A program made the translations under genes and the position numbers. From contig NZ_JBHUML010000002.1 in the NCBI RefSeq assembly GCF_042684865.1, positions 682,001 through 746,000 on the forward strand: a stretch of 64,000 nt of DNA, written 5' to 3'. Below the pieces are notes generated by a model that was not told the DNA's origin, searched no databases, and saw nothing but the letters and a program-made list of their open reading frames with translations. Positions 7,900 to 15,134 of the stretch are shown in pieces. The stretch's first letter is position 1. Every line of letters begins with the position of its first letter. This DNA comes from Salibacterium lacus. Lineage in GTDB: Bacteria > Bacillota > Bacilli > Bacillales > Marinococcaceae.

Positions 7900-9393
7900 T
7901 TACCGGCTCCCTTCGACAGTTACGTCTAATTCCTCGATGTTCTGCGTACTTCCGTCCGGCAGCGTTACCTTTACGGCTAGTTGTTTCGGGCCGTCCGCCA
8001 CTTTTTCGATGTCCTGCGACTCCGCGGAAAAAGTACGGTAACTCGGAAAGTTGACGAAAATAACTCCCGCTCCTCGGTTTATCTCGCGTACCGTCCCGAT
8101 TTCGTCATTCGTCACGCCGGCACGTCCGCGACTGGTGTTTTCGTCCTCCGGTACGCAAATCCGCACCTTGTCGCCAACTTCGAAGTCGTCGATGGACTTT
8201 TCGCAGCAGTCGGCGGCCGGCTTGTCCGCCGCGTCCAGCGGTTCGAGGGCGACGTATTCCCTTTTCGAGATGTAAAACGGAATTTCTCGGACGTGTACTC
8301 CTCCTCGCGTATTCGGTACCGGTCGCCTTACCGTAAACACATCGCCATTTTTATACTCCTCGCTCGGCGATGCCTCCGCCTTCACAATCCGAATCTTTTC
8401 GCCTTCCTTCGCCGGCCGGTCGGCGACTTCGCGGTAAACGCGGCCGTTGTGCGTGACCGGACGCGGGATTTTGCGGAGGTGTTCGGCATTTCCGTATCCT
8501 TCATTTCCGAGACTCCCGGAAACATTTCGCAATTCATACGTATGTTTCCCTGCGGACAGTCCGATAATTTTCACGGTGTCCCCTCGGTGAAATCCGACCA
8601 TAGCAGAGGATTTTCGAACAACCTCCGCATAGTCGCCGGATTGCAGCGCCGGTTGTTTCGGTCGCCTTGCTTCCGCCACTTCCTCGGCGGTTGCTGGCGT
8701 GAGATTTCCGCGGGATTTCCACCAATAGTCCGGAGCCTCTTCGGAAACCAACGTACATTTTAGCGGGGCTAGATTAGTTCCGTCATCTTCGACAATTTTA
8801 ACGATGTCGCCCCGTTTAAACGGACTTCCGCCTACGACTTTCGCGTAATCGCCCGGCTTTAACGCGGCCTTCTTCCGTAGGTACTTGTGCGAGCGGTAAC
8901 GGTGGTCGTACATATCCTGTCGGCATCCGTCGTTGTCGTCGAAATGCGGGTCGCCGGCGCTGTCCATCCGCGAAATTTCGTAAGCCTCGCCTGCCGTCAC
9001 ATCGGCAGGGGTATCGGTTACGTCCGTAAACACGATGTAATCGCCAGTTCGGGCGTCCTTCTTCGGGATTTCTTCGTAGCCGGGCGGGCGTTTGCCGAGT
9101 TCGGACACTTTGCGGAAAATCGTGAAATAATCATCGTGCAGACCGTTTGTGTCGCCGTCCTCGTCCGATTTTATACGGTACCTGTTCGAATTAGGCAAAG
9201 GCTTACCGCTCATTTCGTAGAAACTATTTCGCAAAATGTCGTCGGGAGGATGCTTATTGCCGGTAAGCCCGATGTCCCCGTCCTTAACCGCCGCTTTCTC
9301 GTCAATCGGCAGGTACTCCTCGCCATCATACGAAATCCGTTCGACAACTCCGCCCTTTGCATCGATCACCTTTACGCCTGTTAATGCGCTCAT
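7900..9393 (-). CDS. Multi-repeat SH3/KOW-like phage protein
   Basis: A 497-residue protein built from repeated small beta-barrel-like units. Recurrent GDYAxVV...GDxVKI patterns occur at about 180-205 (GDYAKVVGGSPFKRGDIVKI) and 250-278 (GDYAEVV then HRGDTVKIIG), with weaker units near 330-365 and 405-445. The KxGDxVxI spacing is typical of SH3-like barrels that bind nucleic acid, peptides or cell wall. It lacks a signal peptide and sits between the ssDNA-binding candidate and the polymerase, so an intracellular scaffold or nucleic-acid role is more likely. ATG preceded by AAAGGAG. Function not established. Confidence 0.65.
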   Translation of the reverse strand: MSALTGVKVIDAKGGVVERISYDGEEYLPIDEKAAVKDGDIGLTGNKHPPDDILRNSFYEMSGKPLPNSNRYRIKSDEDGDTNGLHDDYFTIFRKVSELGKRPPGYEEIPKKDARTGDYIVFTDVTDTPADVTAGEAYEISRMDSAGDPHFDDNDGCRQDMYDHRYRSHKYLRKKAALKPGDYAKVVGGSPFKRGDIVKIVEDDGTNLAPLKCTLVSEEAPDYWWKSRGNLTPATAEEVAEARRPKQPALQSGDYAEVVRKSSAMVGFHRGDTVKIIGLSAGKHTYELRNVSGSLGNEGYGNAEHLRKIPRPVTHNGRVYREVADRPAKEGEKIRIVKAEASPSEEYKNGDVFTVRRPVPNTRGGVHVREIPFYISKREYVALEPLDAADKPAADCCEKSIDDFEVGDKVRICVPEDENTSRGRAGVTNDEIGTVREINRGAGVIFVNFPSYRTFSAESQDIEKVADGPKQLAVKVTLPDGSTQNIEELDVTVEGSR

Positions 9394-9459
9394 TCAATCG
9401 CTCCTTTACTCGGCTTTGCGCCGGTTATTATCGCTAATTTTCGCGTGGCTTGCCGGCCG

Positions 9460-10263
9460 CTAGAAGTCTTCGGTCGGGTCCTCGGCGTCGGCCGCTGGTC
9501 CGTCGCTGTCGCCGGCCTCCGCGCTGCTTTCTCCGCTACCTTCCGGCAATACCGATTTATCAACGTAGTTGTCGTCAGCATTCCGAAGAATTTCGATCAT
9601 GTCGGATTCTTCGCGGAAGTTAGCGAGTTCTTCGTACGGAATGTCCACGTCCATAAATTCCGATGCCTTCTGCGCAATCTCCTCGCCGTCGTCCCCATCA
9701 TACGTTTCGAGAGTATACGATTTGCCGTCCGCCGACTTCTTGATGACGCAGACATCGCCAATCAGCGAATAGTCCTTCTGAAATTTTCGCGCTCCCTTTT
9801 CGGCTTTATCAAAATCGGCAATGACGTTCCCGACGTGGTATTCCTTGAAGTCGATGACGCGCCATTCGTTATACTCCGGATCGAATACCGGAATCATAAG
9901 GTACAACTTTCGCGGAGCCTTCGCTTTATCGGAAATGCAGGCGCTACCGTTCGGCTTTCCGTACTTTTCGAAAAGCTGCTCGGCTTCTTCCGGTGTTTCC
10001 GGCGCTTTGGTAGGAGAGTTCAGGCACGTATGTTTCTGCACGTAAACCTCTCGCGGTGACCACGACGCCGCTTCATGTACGAAGTAGAAGTACCAAAGAT
10101 CGGGGTCGCGCAAAATTACGAAGGGCTTGCCGTCACCTTTTAGTTCCTGCGCCTGACTTACGTACCTCGTTACGCCCTCCGGTAAATTGCCGTTATCGCC
10201 GCCGTTTGCCGCTTGTTCCCGCTTTTCTTCTCGTTTTTTCAGTTGATCGCGTACGCCTGGCAT
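9460..10263 (-). CDS. Probable phage ssDNA-binding or replication accessory protein
   Basis: A 267-residue protein with a central predicted beta domain (aromatic-rich LWYFYFVHEAASW, then QKHTC and PRKLYLMIPVFDPEYNEW) and a long acidic C-terminal tail ending DAEDPTEDF. An OB-like aromatic core plus an acidic tail is characteristic of phage single-stranded DNA-binding proteins, whose tails bind replisome partners. Its place upstream of the polymerase operon agrees. The open frame runs further upstream, but that part is Arg-rich and overlaps a structured GC-rich segment. ATGs at 10272 and 10263 follow AAGGGAG; I choose 10263 for spacing. Function is inferred. Confidence 0.5.
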   Translation of the reverse strand: MPGVRDQLKKREEKREQAANGGDNGNLPEGVTRYVSQAQELKGDGKPFVILRDPDLWYFYFVHEAASWSPREVYVQKHTCLNSPTKAPETPEEAEQLFEKYGKPNGSACISDKAKAPRKLYLMIPVFDPEYNEWRVIDFKEYHVGNVIADFDKAEKGARKFQKDYSLIGDVCVIKKSADGKSYTLETYDGDDGEEIAQKASEFMDVDIPYEELANFREESDMIEILRNADDNYVDKSVLPEGSGESSAEAGDSDGPAADAEDPTEDF

Positions 10264-10332
10264 CGTAAGCATCGCTCCCTTTTCGTGTAATTTTTCGTCG
10301 CCTTTTCGGGATATTCCGCAAAAAGACGTAAA

Positions 10333-10560
10333 TATAATCGGCACAAGCGCTGGCCAGCCCGCACTTATCGTTCGCTCCGCTAACTGGCGCGGTGAGAACG
10401 TTATGCGGACGCCTGTGCCGCGGGCAACTTTACGCCCGCGAGACGGCAACAACGGAGGGTGGCGCGTCCTCATCTCCGAATGTTGGCGACAGATGCCTGT
10501 TCTGTCCTCGCTGTTACCGCCTCGCCGGCGCCTTCACTCCGAGCGAAGCGAAGGAAGCTG
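10333..10560 (+). ncRNA. Candidate structured RNA in 300-bp intergenic gap
   Basis: The gap 10264-10566 has no convincing coding frame. It begins with TATAAT (10333-10338, plus strand, no clear -35). Then follow a long stem GGCACA-a-GCG pairing with CGC-c-TGTGCC (10340-10349 with 10410-10419), an internal GCCAG/CTGGC helix, a perfect 7-bp hairpin CGCGGGC/GCCCGCG (10419-10440) and a weaker CCTTC/GAAGG stem (10531-10554). This could be an independent RNA or, read on the minus strand, a leader of the 9460-10263 gene. Strand and boundaries are uncertain. Confidence 0.35.
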
Positions 10561-10566
10561 GCCGGC

Positions 10567-10701
10567 CTATTTCCGTACATGCTTCCGCAAAATTTCCGCC
10601 GCTTCCGCCCGGCTGTCGGGCATCGCCGCAATGATCGCGACAATCCCGCCGCCGAATATCGCTAGGCCCGTTAGCACTTCCGGCAATGTTCCGTCAAACA
10701 A
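10567..10701 (-). CDS. Small phage membrane protein (44 aa)
   Basis: Starts at a TTG 9 bases after GGGAG and overlaps the end of the upstream gene by 8 bases. One glycine- and isoleucine-rich transmembrane helix (about 10-28, TGLAIFGGGIVAIIAAM) is followed by a charged helical tail (DSRAEAAEILRKHVRK). The single-helix-plus-cytoplasmic-tail layout and operon overlap support it. Function unknown. Confidence 0.55.
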   Translation of the reverse strand: MFDGTLPEVLTGLAIFGGGIVAIIAAMPDSRAEAAEILRKHVRK

Positions 10702-11266
10702 ATACGGCCACTCCCTTCAATAGCGCGCTATGTTCCGCCTGCGCCTTCCGTACGTCTTCGTCCAATGTCGCAAGGTGTTCGGTCAGCGCGCTGACCCTCG
10801 CCTGACACGCCGCCCGAACACTCTCGGATTTCGTGCGCACCGCCCGCCGCTCGCATTCCGCAATTTCGACGCGAATGTCGGCTTTGTCGAGGCGGGTGCG
10901 CTTTTCGAGCGCCCGGAGTTTCCGCTGGCTTTTGCGGATTTCCTTTTCGATAATGCCACGGATAGGATTGCGCAATGCGGCCGGCGCCGATTTATATTGC
11001 GGATGGGTCGTGATGACGACGTCCTCATGCCGACCGAGAATGAAGCATATCCGATTGAAAGCGAACAGCCGCGTTACCTTTCCGTCTTCATTCGTGTGTT
11101 CGCCGATGAATTGCGCGTCGGCCAGCCGCGACCGAATCCAGCCGTCCGCCTTCTTATGCGGCACGCCGAATTTCCGCTGCGCTTCGTCGATGGCGTGATT
11201 CGTGACGACAACGCGGGACTGATCGGCCGCGCCGAATGGTTCGCCGATGGGAATGACGTGGCTCAC
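10694..11266 (-). CDS. Hypothetical phage protein with C-terminal coiled coil
   Basis: The N-terminal half (about 20-95) forms an alpha/beta domain with VVVTNHAIDEAQRKFG and later VVITTHPQYK; the C-terminal half (about 100-180) is Arg/Glu/Lys-rich and predicted coiled coil. GTG start overlapping the stop of the 53-codon gene upstream (GTGA), indicating translational coupling. The N-terminal motif recalls small phage proteins of unknown role; I do not recognise a family. Confidence 0.6.
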   Translation of the reverse strand: MSHVIPIGEPFGAADQSRVVVTNHAIDEAQRKFGVPHKKADGWIRSRLADAQFIGEHTNEDGKVTRLFAFNRICFILGRHEDVVITTHPQYKSAPAALRNPIRGIIEKEIRKSQRKLRALEKRTRLDKADIRVEIAECERRAVRTKSESVRAACQARVSALTEHLATLDEDVRKAQAEHSALLKGVAVFV

Positions 11267-11424
11267 GCAATCACCTCCGCCCGGATTGCGCGGTGAGTTT
11301 GCGCGAAAATGTCCGCCGGGTCTTCGTCCTCTGCGTGGCTGCCGTGATATTGATGCGCGACTAATTCCGGCGTGGTTGCGTCCGGTTGCGCGAGTGTGGC
11401 GTGACTTCCGTTATTTCCATACAT
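11263..11424 (-). CDS. Small phage protein (53 aa), first gene of operon
   Basis: The product starts MYGNNGSHATLAQ and is His/Ala/Glu-rich. GAGGTGAC precedes the ATG and the stop overlaps the next gene's GTG. It is the promoter-proximal gene of the minus-strand replication operon: upstream lies a 288-bp gap with no minus-strand gene. Function unknown. Confidence 0.55.
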   Translation of the reverse strand: MYGNNGSHATLAQPDATTPELVAHQYHGSHAEDEDPADIFAQTHRAIRAEVIA

Positions 11425-11485
11425 TTTCTGTCACCTCAATAGTGTAAAATTTTAATAAATGGTTTACTTCCTGAACAATTTACGG

Positions 11486-11571
11486 TATAATATCGTTAGA
11501 TTAAGTCAACAATGACTACTACAAAAGGCACACGTGTCATGTTTTGCATTTCACTGTTTTTGTGCTAAAAT
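11486..11571 (+). promoter_or_regulatory. Tandem plus-strand promoter-like sequences
   Basis: Two sigma-A-like plus-strand elements: TTTACT about 17 bases before TATAAT (11486-11491), and TTGCAT (11544-11549) 16 bases before TAAAAT (11566-11571). Both point at the structured segment starting near 11578 and away from the minus-strand genes. The second would start transcription at almost the first base of the stem. Confidence 0.5.
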
Positions 11572-11577
11572 AATATC

Positions 11578-11702
11578 GGAGGTTCGTGGGGATGCGAAAG
11601 CGGATGGCTGCTTCGCGGCGGCCGACCTAATCGCATTCCCCGTCCTCTAAAGTTATGTCGCGTTGGAGTCTAAGGACTTGGCGGTCGCTCCAACGGTGCC
11701 TA
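11578..11702 (+). ncRNA. Candidate two-hairpin regulatory RNA
   Basis: Hairpin 1: GAGG (11579-11582) with CCTC (11644-11647), and GGGGATGCGA (11588-11597) with TCGCATTCCCC (11631-11641, one bulged T), enclosing a GC-rich GGCTGC/GCGGCC helix. Hairpin 2: CGTTGGAG (11661-11668) with CTCCAACG (11688-11695), a perfect 8 bp. CGACC (11623-11627) and GGTCG (11683-11687) are complementary, so the hairpins could join by a pseudoknot. A promoter precedes it; no U-rich terminator was found, so the 3' end is a guess. It matches no RNA family I recognise. Confidence 0.5.
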
Positions 11703-11712
11703 CTAGGGAATT

Positions 11713-12297
11713 TCAGGCGCTTAGATAGTCTTGATAGTCTCCAAATTTATAACTATCAAAGTTGCCTGCTAGTTTCCTGAGTTTCGCTTTTACCGTTTTA
11801 TGGTCTATTCCTAGCGCCTTACCAAGCGATCTATAGGAATCATAATTCGGGAACTCCCTTACGATTGCAGTCGTTAAGGGGTCATCGACCTTGGCAGGGT
11901 CACACAAGAAGTCGATCAGTTGCAGCTGGTCGGCTTCATCTTTTTTAAAAAACATTTCCTCTGGAGATTCGTTAGTCGATACCATATTTTCTAAAGGGGC
12001 GTTTTCCTCTTCTTCTTCGTCATTACTGTTGTTCGGATGAGGTTTAACTCTTTCGTAGTATGTCCCCTCTTTTCCATCTAGTACATTCAAGCAACCTCGC
12101 CTCAGTTTGTAATAAACCCAAGATTCGATAGATTTTTCTTTACCTTCGTCGAAATCCTTAAGTGACTTCACTAAATACTCACCCATGTAGCTCATAAACT
12201 CCTCTTTAGGTATGTTTCTACCTGACGAAAAATCCGAGGCGAGTTTATAGATCTGAGGCATGTACTTCGATATGGAATTTTCAGCGTTGATATTAAT
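11713..12297 (-). CDS. Phage sigma-70-like transcription factor, probable ATT start
   Basis: From ATT at 12297 the product has 194 residues. The N-terminus INAENSISKYMPQIYKLASD plus VKSLKDFDEG...WVYYKLRRG is laid out like sigma region 2, and YRSLGKALGIDHKTVKAKLRKL at the C-terminus is a region-4-like helix-turn-helix. An acidic linker (NDEEEEENAP) separates them. The first ATG (12261) has no ribosome site, while AAGGAGG lies 8 bases before ATT; the 12 added residues restore the start of the sigma-like domain. It may redirect RNA polymerase to phage promoters. A dyad operator-like sequence lies just upstream. Confidence 0.65.
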   Translation of the reverse strand: MNINAENSISKYMPQIYKLASDFSSGRNIPKEEFMSYMGEYLVKSLKDFDEGKEKSIESWVYYKLRRGCLNVLDGKEGTYYERVKPHPNNSNDEEEEENAPLENMVSTNESPEEMFFKKDEADQLQLIDFLCDPAKVDDPLTTAIVREFPNYDSYRSLGKALGIDHKTVKAKLRKLAGNFDSYKFGDYQDYLSA

Positions 12298-12334
12298 AAA
12301 ACCATCCTCCTTTTTATCCTTCTACTATACTATG

Positions 12335-12355
12335 CCAATCGAATGTGCCGATTGG
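12335..12355. promoter_or_regulatory. Operator-like 21-bp dyad, copy 1
   Basis: Perfect inverted repeat CCAATCG-N7-CGATTGG between the divergent sigma-like gene (minus) and small HTH gene (plus). The same dyad with flanking CTATG and GGGGAATA recurs at 25212-25232 upstream of another regulator. On the minus strand a TATAGT -10-like hexamer lies immediately downstream, so a bound dimer would cover the sigma-like gene's promoter. The binding protein is unknown; the XRE or HTH proteins of this phage are candidates. Confidence 0.6.
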
Positions 12356-12420
12356 GGAATAATTTCGCAAAAAATCGGAAAAAGATTTTAATTATATGAA
12401 ACTATTACCTCCTTATCTGT

Positions 12421-12426
12421 TATAAT
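12421..12426 (+). promoter_or_regulatory. -10 element for the small HTH gene
   Basis: Perfect TATAAT on the plus strand about 55 bases before the HTH start; the -35 at optimal spacing is weak (GAAACT or TGAAAC). It probably drives the only plus-strand protein gene of the prophage segment, divergent from the sigma-like gene. Confidence 0.45.
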
Positions 12427-12481
12427 GATAATATACTAGAAACCTTCCCTAAAGTAAAGGTTAAAAGTGGAGGAAAATCAA

Positions 12482-12697
12482 ATGAACAAAAAAGAAGTAG
12501 ATTACACGCCGTTGTTTCAGACATTAGAAAATAGAGGCGTTCAATTGATTGAATTAGAAAAGGAATACGGGTGGTCCCCGAAAGTCACATCGAAATTTCG
12601 CAAAAACGAAAATGTAAGCCTTTCTACGCTGCACGATATTTGCGAGTACCTCGACGTCCCTATCGAAAAGGTCGTCCGAATTAACCGTGGCGACTAA
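12482..12697 (+). CDS. Small Cro/C1-type HTH regulator
   Basis: A 71-residue protein that is essentially one helix-turn-helix: LFQTLENRGVQLIELEKEYG, then WSPKVTSKFRKNENVSLSTL and a CEYLDVPIEKVVRI tail, as in Cro/YozG-like minimal regulators. GTGGAGG lies 8 bases before the ATG; the GTG inside the ribosome site is rejected as a start. It is the only plus-strand protein gene in the prophage part, divergent from the sigma-like gene across the dyad at 12335, so it may be the lysogeny-type repressor or Cro. It overlaps the 3' end of the primase gene by 17 bases on the opposite strand. Confidence 0.75.
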   Translation: MNKKEVDYTPLFQTLENRGVQLIELEKEYGWSPKVTSKFRKNENVSLSTLHDICEYLDVPIEKVVRINRGD

Positions 12698-13646
12698 TCG
12701 GCTTCATTTTCCGTACATATTTCGACTTTGTGACGTAAGCCCTAATCGCCGCCATGTCACCGACCTCGTTCGCGTCCTTGTACCGCGCCGGATACCCCGC
12801 CACTTTGGCGGCCACGCCCGGATACTTGCGCAATAACTCGATCGCCTCCCGTTTCATCCGCTGCCCTGCCGCGTCATGATCCGCCACAATAACGACAGCC
12901 TCCACGCCACTCGCCGCGATAATTTCCGCCTTCTTTTCGTTCATCAGCTCCGCCCCGCCCGTTGCGACCGCCCGCACGCCCGCCGTACGTAGGTACAACG
13001 CGTCAATTTCCGACTCAACAAGCGCCACCTCGCCGCCCGCTACCGCGTCTATCCCGTACACTAAATCCCGAATGTTCTCGCCACCTTTCGCGTACCAAAA
13101 CGCCTTGCCGGTAATACTGCGGTACTTGACGGCGCGACAACGCCCTTTGCGGTCACGCCACGGAAAAGCCACCGCGTTGCCGGCCTGTACGACGCCCGCG
13201 TCAGCCGCAGTCTCCGGCGCCACACCGCGGTCTATGACGTAGGCTGGCGCTTGGCCTTGCGGCGGCTGCAACGTCCGCACACGCGCCCGTTCGACGGCCT
13301 GCTGGCGAATCGCGCCGAGCGAGGGCAGCGTAAAACGTTCGGCCTGTTCGTCGTCGGCATACACGCCATACTTTTCGCGCAAATAGGCGATAACCTCGTC
13401 CGTTGACTCGCCGCGTAACTCAGCGAGCAGCCGCACGAAGCCGCCGCGGTCGCCGGTGCCGCTGTCGCCCCAACTGCCCGCTTTTGCCGACGGCGTGTCG
13501 GTGAGGTAGACGTAAAAGGACGGGTGCATGTCGTCGCGAAACGGGCTGGCGCAGATCAATTTTTCCGCCTGCCAGCGCGGCGCCCGCCAGTCGAACGACG
13601 CCAGTTCTTCGGATACGTCGACATGTTCGAGTAATTTTTCTGACAT
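12681..13646 (-). CDS. Phage DnaG-like primase (Toprim)
   Basis: A 321-residue protein with a degenerate N-terminal CHC2-like segment (ICASPFRDDMHPSFYVY, about 31-47) and a Toprim domain with catalytic E211 (VALVESEIDALYL) and D256/D258 (VADHDAAGQR). It synthesises RNA primers with the adjacent DnaB-type helicase. The usual zinc ligands of CHC2 primases are mostly missing, so DNA recognition may be metal-free. Of two ATGs, the one at 13646 has the better spacing from GGAGG. Its end overlaps the convergent HTH gene. Confidence 0.8.
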   Translation of the reverse strand: MSEKLLEHVDVSEELASFDWRAPRWQAEKLICASPFRDDMHPSFYVYLTDTPSAKAGSWGDSGTGDRGGFVRLLAELRGESTDEVIAYLREKYGVYADDEQAERFTLPSLGAIRQQAVERARVRTLQPPQGQAPAYVIDRGVAPETAADAGVVQAGNAVAFPWRDRKGRCRAVKYRSITGKAFWYAKGGENIRDLVYGIDAVAGGEVALVESEIDALYLRTAGVRAVATGGAELMNEKKAEIIAASGVEAVVIVADHDAAGQRMKREAIELLRKYPGVAAKVAGYPARYKDANEVGDMAAIRAYVTKSKYVRKMKPISRHG

Positions 13647-13664
13647 TTTCGGCATACCTCCATG

Positions 13665-13757
13665 CTACTTGCGGTTAATTTCGGCAACAAGCGGTAAATG
13701 TATCCAATTCGGCGCGGCCGCTAGTTTGGCGCGAAAATTTTTGTCGAGGCGGACGTT
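13665..13757 (-). other. In-frame 31-codon open segment after the helicase amber stop
   Basis: Directly after the TAG that ends the DnaB-like gene the same frame continues RNVRLDKNFRAKLAAAPN and on to a second TAG at 13665, immediately before the primase ribosome site. No ATG, GTG, TTG or other plausible start with a ribosome site exists in it. It looks protein-like and could be a C-terminal extension reached by amber readthrough or lost by a recent mutation. Confidence 0.35.
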
Positions 13758-13760
13758 GCG

Positions 13761-15104
13761 CTAAAACTGCGAAATTGCCAGTTCCTGCGCGTCGATTTCT
13801 TTCACAACTCCGACATTCGGATGGTAAAACAGCTCCGCCTCGACGCCCTCGCCGCCATTCCGGCCTTTCCCAACGGAAACCACACCAAGCCCGTCGTTCG
13901 TATCAATCGCGAAAAGGTTCGTGCTGTCTTCCGGCAGCTGCGCCGTTTTCTTGACCTCCGACCGTTTCGGCGCCTTCAATTCCCGCACGCCATCTTCGGA
14001 CATTTCCTTGTCGTCCTCGTCCGCCTGCGTAACGGCATGCGTCACGATATTCAGCCGGCCGGTGATCTTACGCAACTTCATCGACGTATTTTCCGCGTCG
14101 CCGCCGGTTTTCTTCGACGTGTTCTTTTCGTAGTCGAGGTAGTAGAACGGGTCGACGACGGCCACATCCGCGCCAAGTTCTTCGATGTCGGCCTCCAATT
14201 TGCGGAGGTTGCGCTCGGAAAAGCCCGCTTCGTCCGTCGATCGGAATACCAATTCGCCCGGCAGATACTCGCTCATGCACGAAAGGAATGTCCGGAAGCC
14301 GGCCTCGAAATCTTCCGACAACTGGCCGGTCCGCAGCGCCTTTGCGTCGAAGCCGGCCTCGAAATCCATGCCGTCGATGTTCGCCGTGGAAACGCCGTGC
14401 CTTGCGGAAATCGACACGTAGGCGCGCACCATGACCTCGAACCACGCCATTTCGAGCGACCAAAACAGAACGGTGGCGCCCTGCATGGCGGCCTCGATCG
14501 CCTCCTCCAGCACGATAACGGACTTGCCACGCCCGGTCCGGCCGAACCAGCAGTACATGTTTCCGGACATATAGCCGCCAACTTCGGCATTGACCGTCGG
14601 AAACCGGCTTTGCCAAACGGTGAACGACCGGCCTTCCTTGCGCGCTTCGTACTCTTCGAGAAATTTTTCGGTGTCCGCTTTTACCGCCGTTCCGACTTTC
14701 TGACGAACGGTTGTTCCCATTCTAATACGTTCAAGCTCGGATTGCAACCGGTCTATTGTATCGATAGCGGATTTTTTATCAAAATTTTTCGCAATATCGC
14801 CATCGATTAGTGACGCGATATCCGCTTTACCGGCATGATCCTTCACTTGCCCGGCCAGCCATTCGTAGCTGTCCGACACGTCCGGCATGTACGCCTCGTC
14901 GAAGGCCGGCACAGCACCCGCCACTGCCGCGTAGCTTGGCGCCTGGCCGTTAGCTTCCGCGTACGACTGAACGAAGTCATACGCCTGCTGTTCGCCCGGC
15001 GTGCTGAAATGCGTTCGGTCGATGCCGTACTTTCGCAAAACGTCCGTTCGGTTTTCGTCGACTACTTTCGAAAGCAGCATATAGCCTGCGTTTGCGTTCG
15101 GCAG
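13761..15104 (-). CDS. Phage replicative DNA helicase (DnaB-type), probable CTG start
   Basis: RecA-fold hexameric helicase: Walker A GRTGRGKS (about 188-195), Walker B VAVVDPFYYLD, and the H3/H4-like THAVTQADE and arginine-finger-like VGKGRNGGEG regions near the end. The N-terminal DnaB domain is short. It unwinds the phage fork with the primase (downstream) and the helicase loader (upstream). The first ATG (15080) has no ribosome site; AGGAGG lies 8 bases before an in-frame CTG at 15104, adding an N-terminus PNANAGY. This spacing equals that of neighbouring genes, so CTG initiation is likely. Confidence 0.85.
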   Translation of the reverse strand: MPNANAGYMLLSKVVDENRTDVLRKYGIDRTHFSTPGEQQAYDFVQSYAEANGQAPSYAAVAGAVPAFDEAYMPDVSDSYEWLAGQVKDHAGKADIASLIDGDIAKNFDKKSAIDTIDRLQSELERIRMGTTVRQKVGTAVKADTEKFLEEYEARKEGRSFTVWQSRFPTVNAEVGGYMSGNMYCWFGRTGRGKSVIVLEEAIEAAMQGATVLFWSLEMAWFEVMVRAYVSISARHGVSTANIDGMDFEAGFDAKALRTGQLSEDFEAGFRTFLSCMSEYLPGELVFRSTDEAGFSERNLRKLEADIEELGADVAVVDPFYYLDYEKNTSKKTGGDAENTSMKLRKITGRLNIVTHAVTQADEDDKEMSEDGVRELKAPKRSEVKKTAQLPEDSTNLFAIDTNDGLGVVSVGKGRNGGEGVEAELFYHPNVGVVKEIDAQELAISQF

Positions 15105-15134
15105 ATTGACCGCCTCCTTTCGCTTGTGTTCCGT

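Noticed and set aside
9390..9581. 63-codon minus frame between the ssDNA-binding candidate and SH3-repeat genes
   Set aside because: Mostly overlaps the end of the larger gene in another frame, is Thr/Arg/Pro-rich, and has no ribosome site of its own.
10264..10473. N-terminal extension of the ssDNA-binding candidate in the long open frame to 10473
   Set aside because: The extra 67-70 residues are Arg/Pro-rich without family character, lie over GC-rich hairpins, and the AAGGGAG site points to ATG 10263.
13821..14810. 329-codon plus-strand frame opposite the DnaB-like gene
   Set aside because: Shadow of a GC-rich gene in the opposite frame; the minus strand carries the clear Walker motifs and ribosome site.
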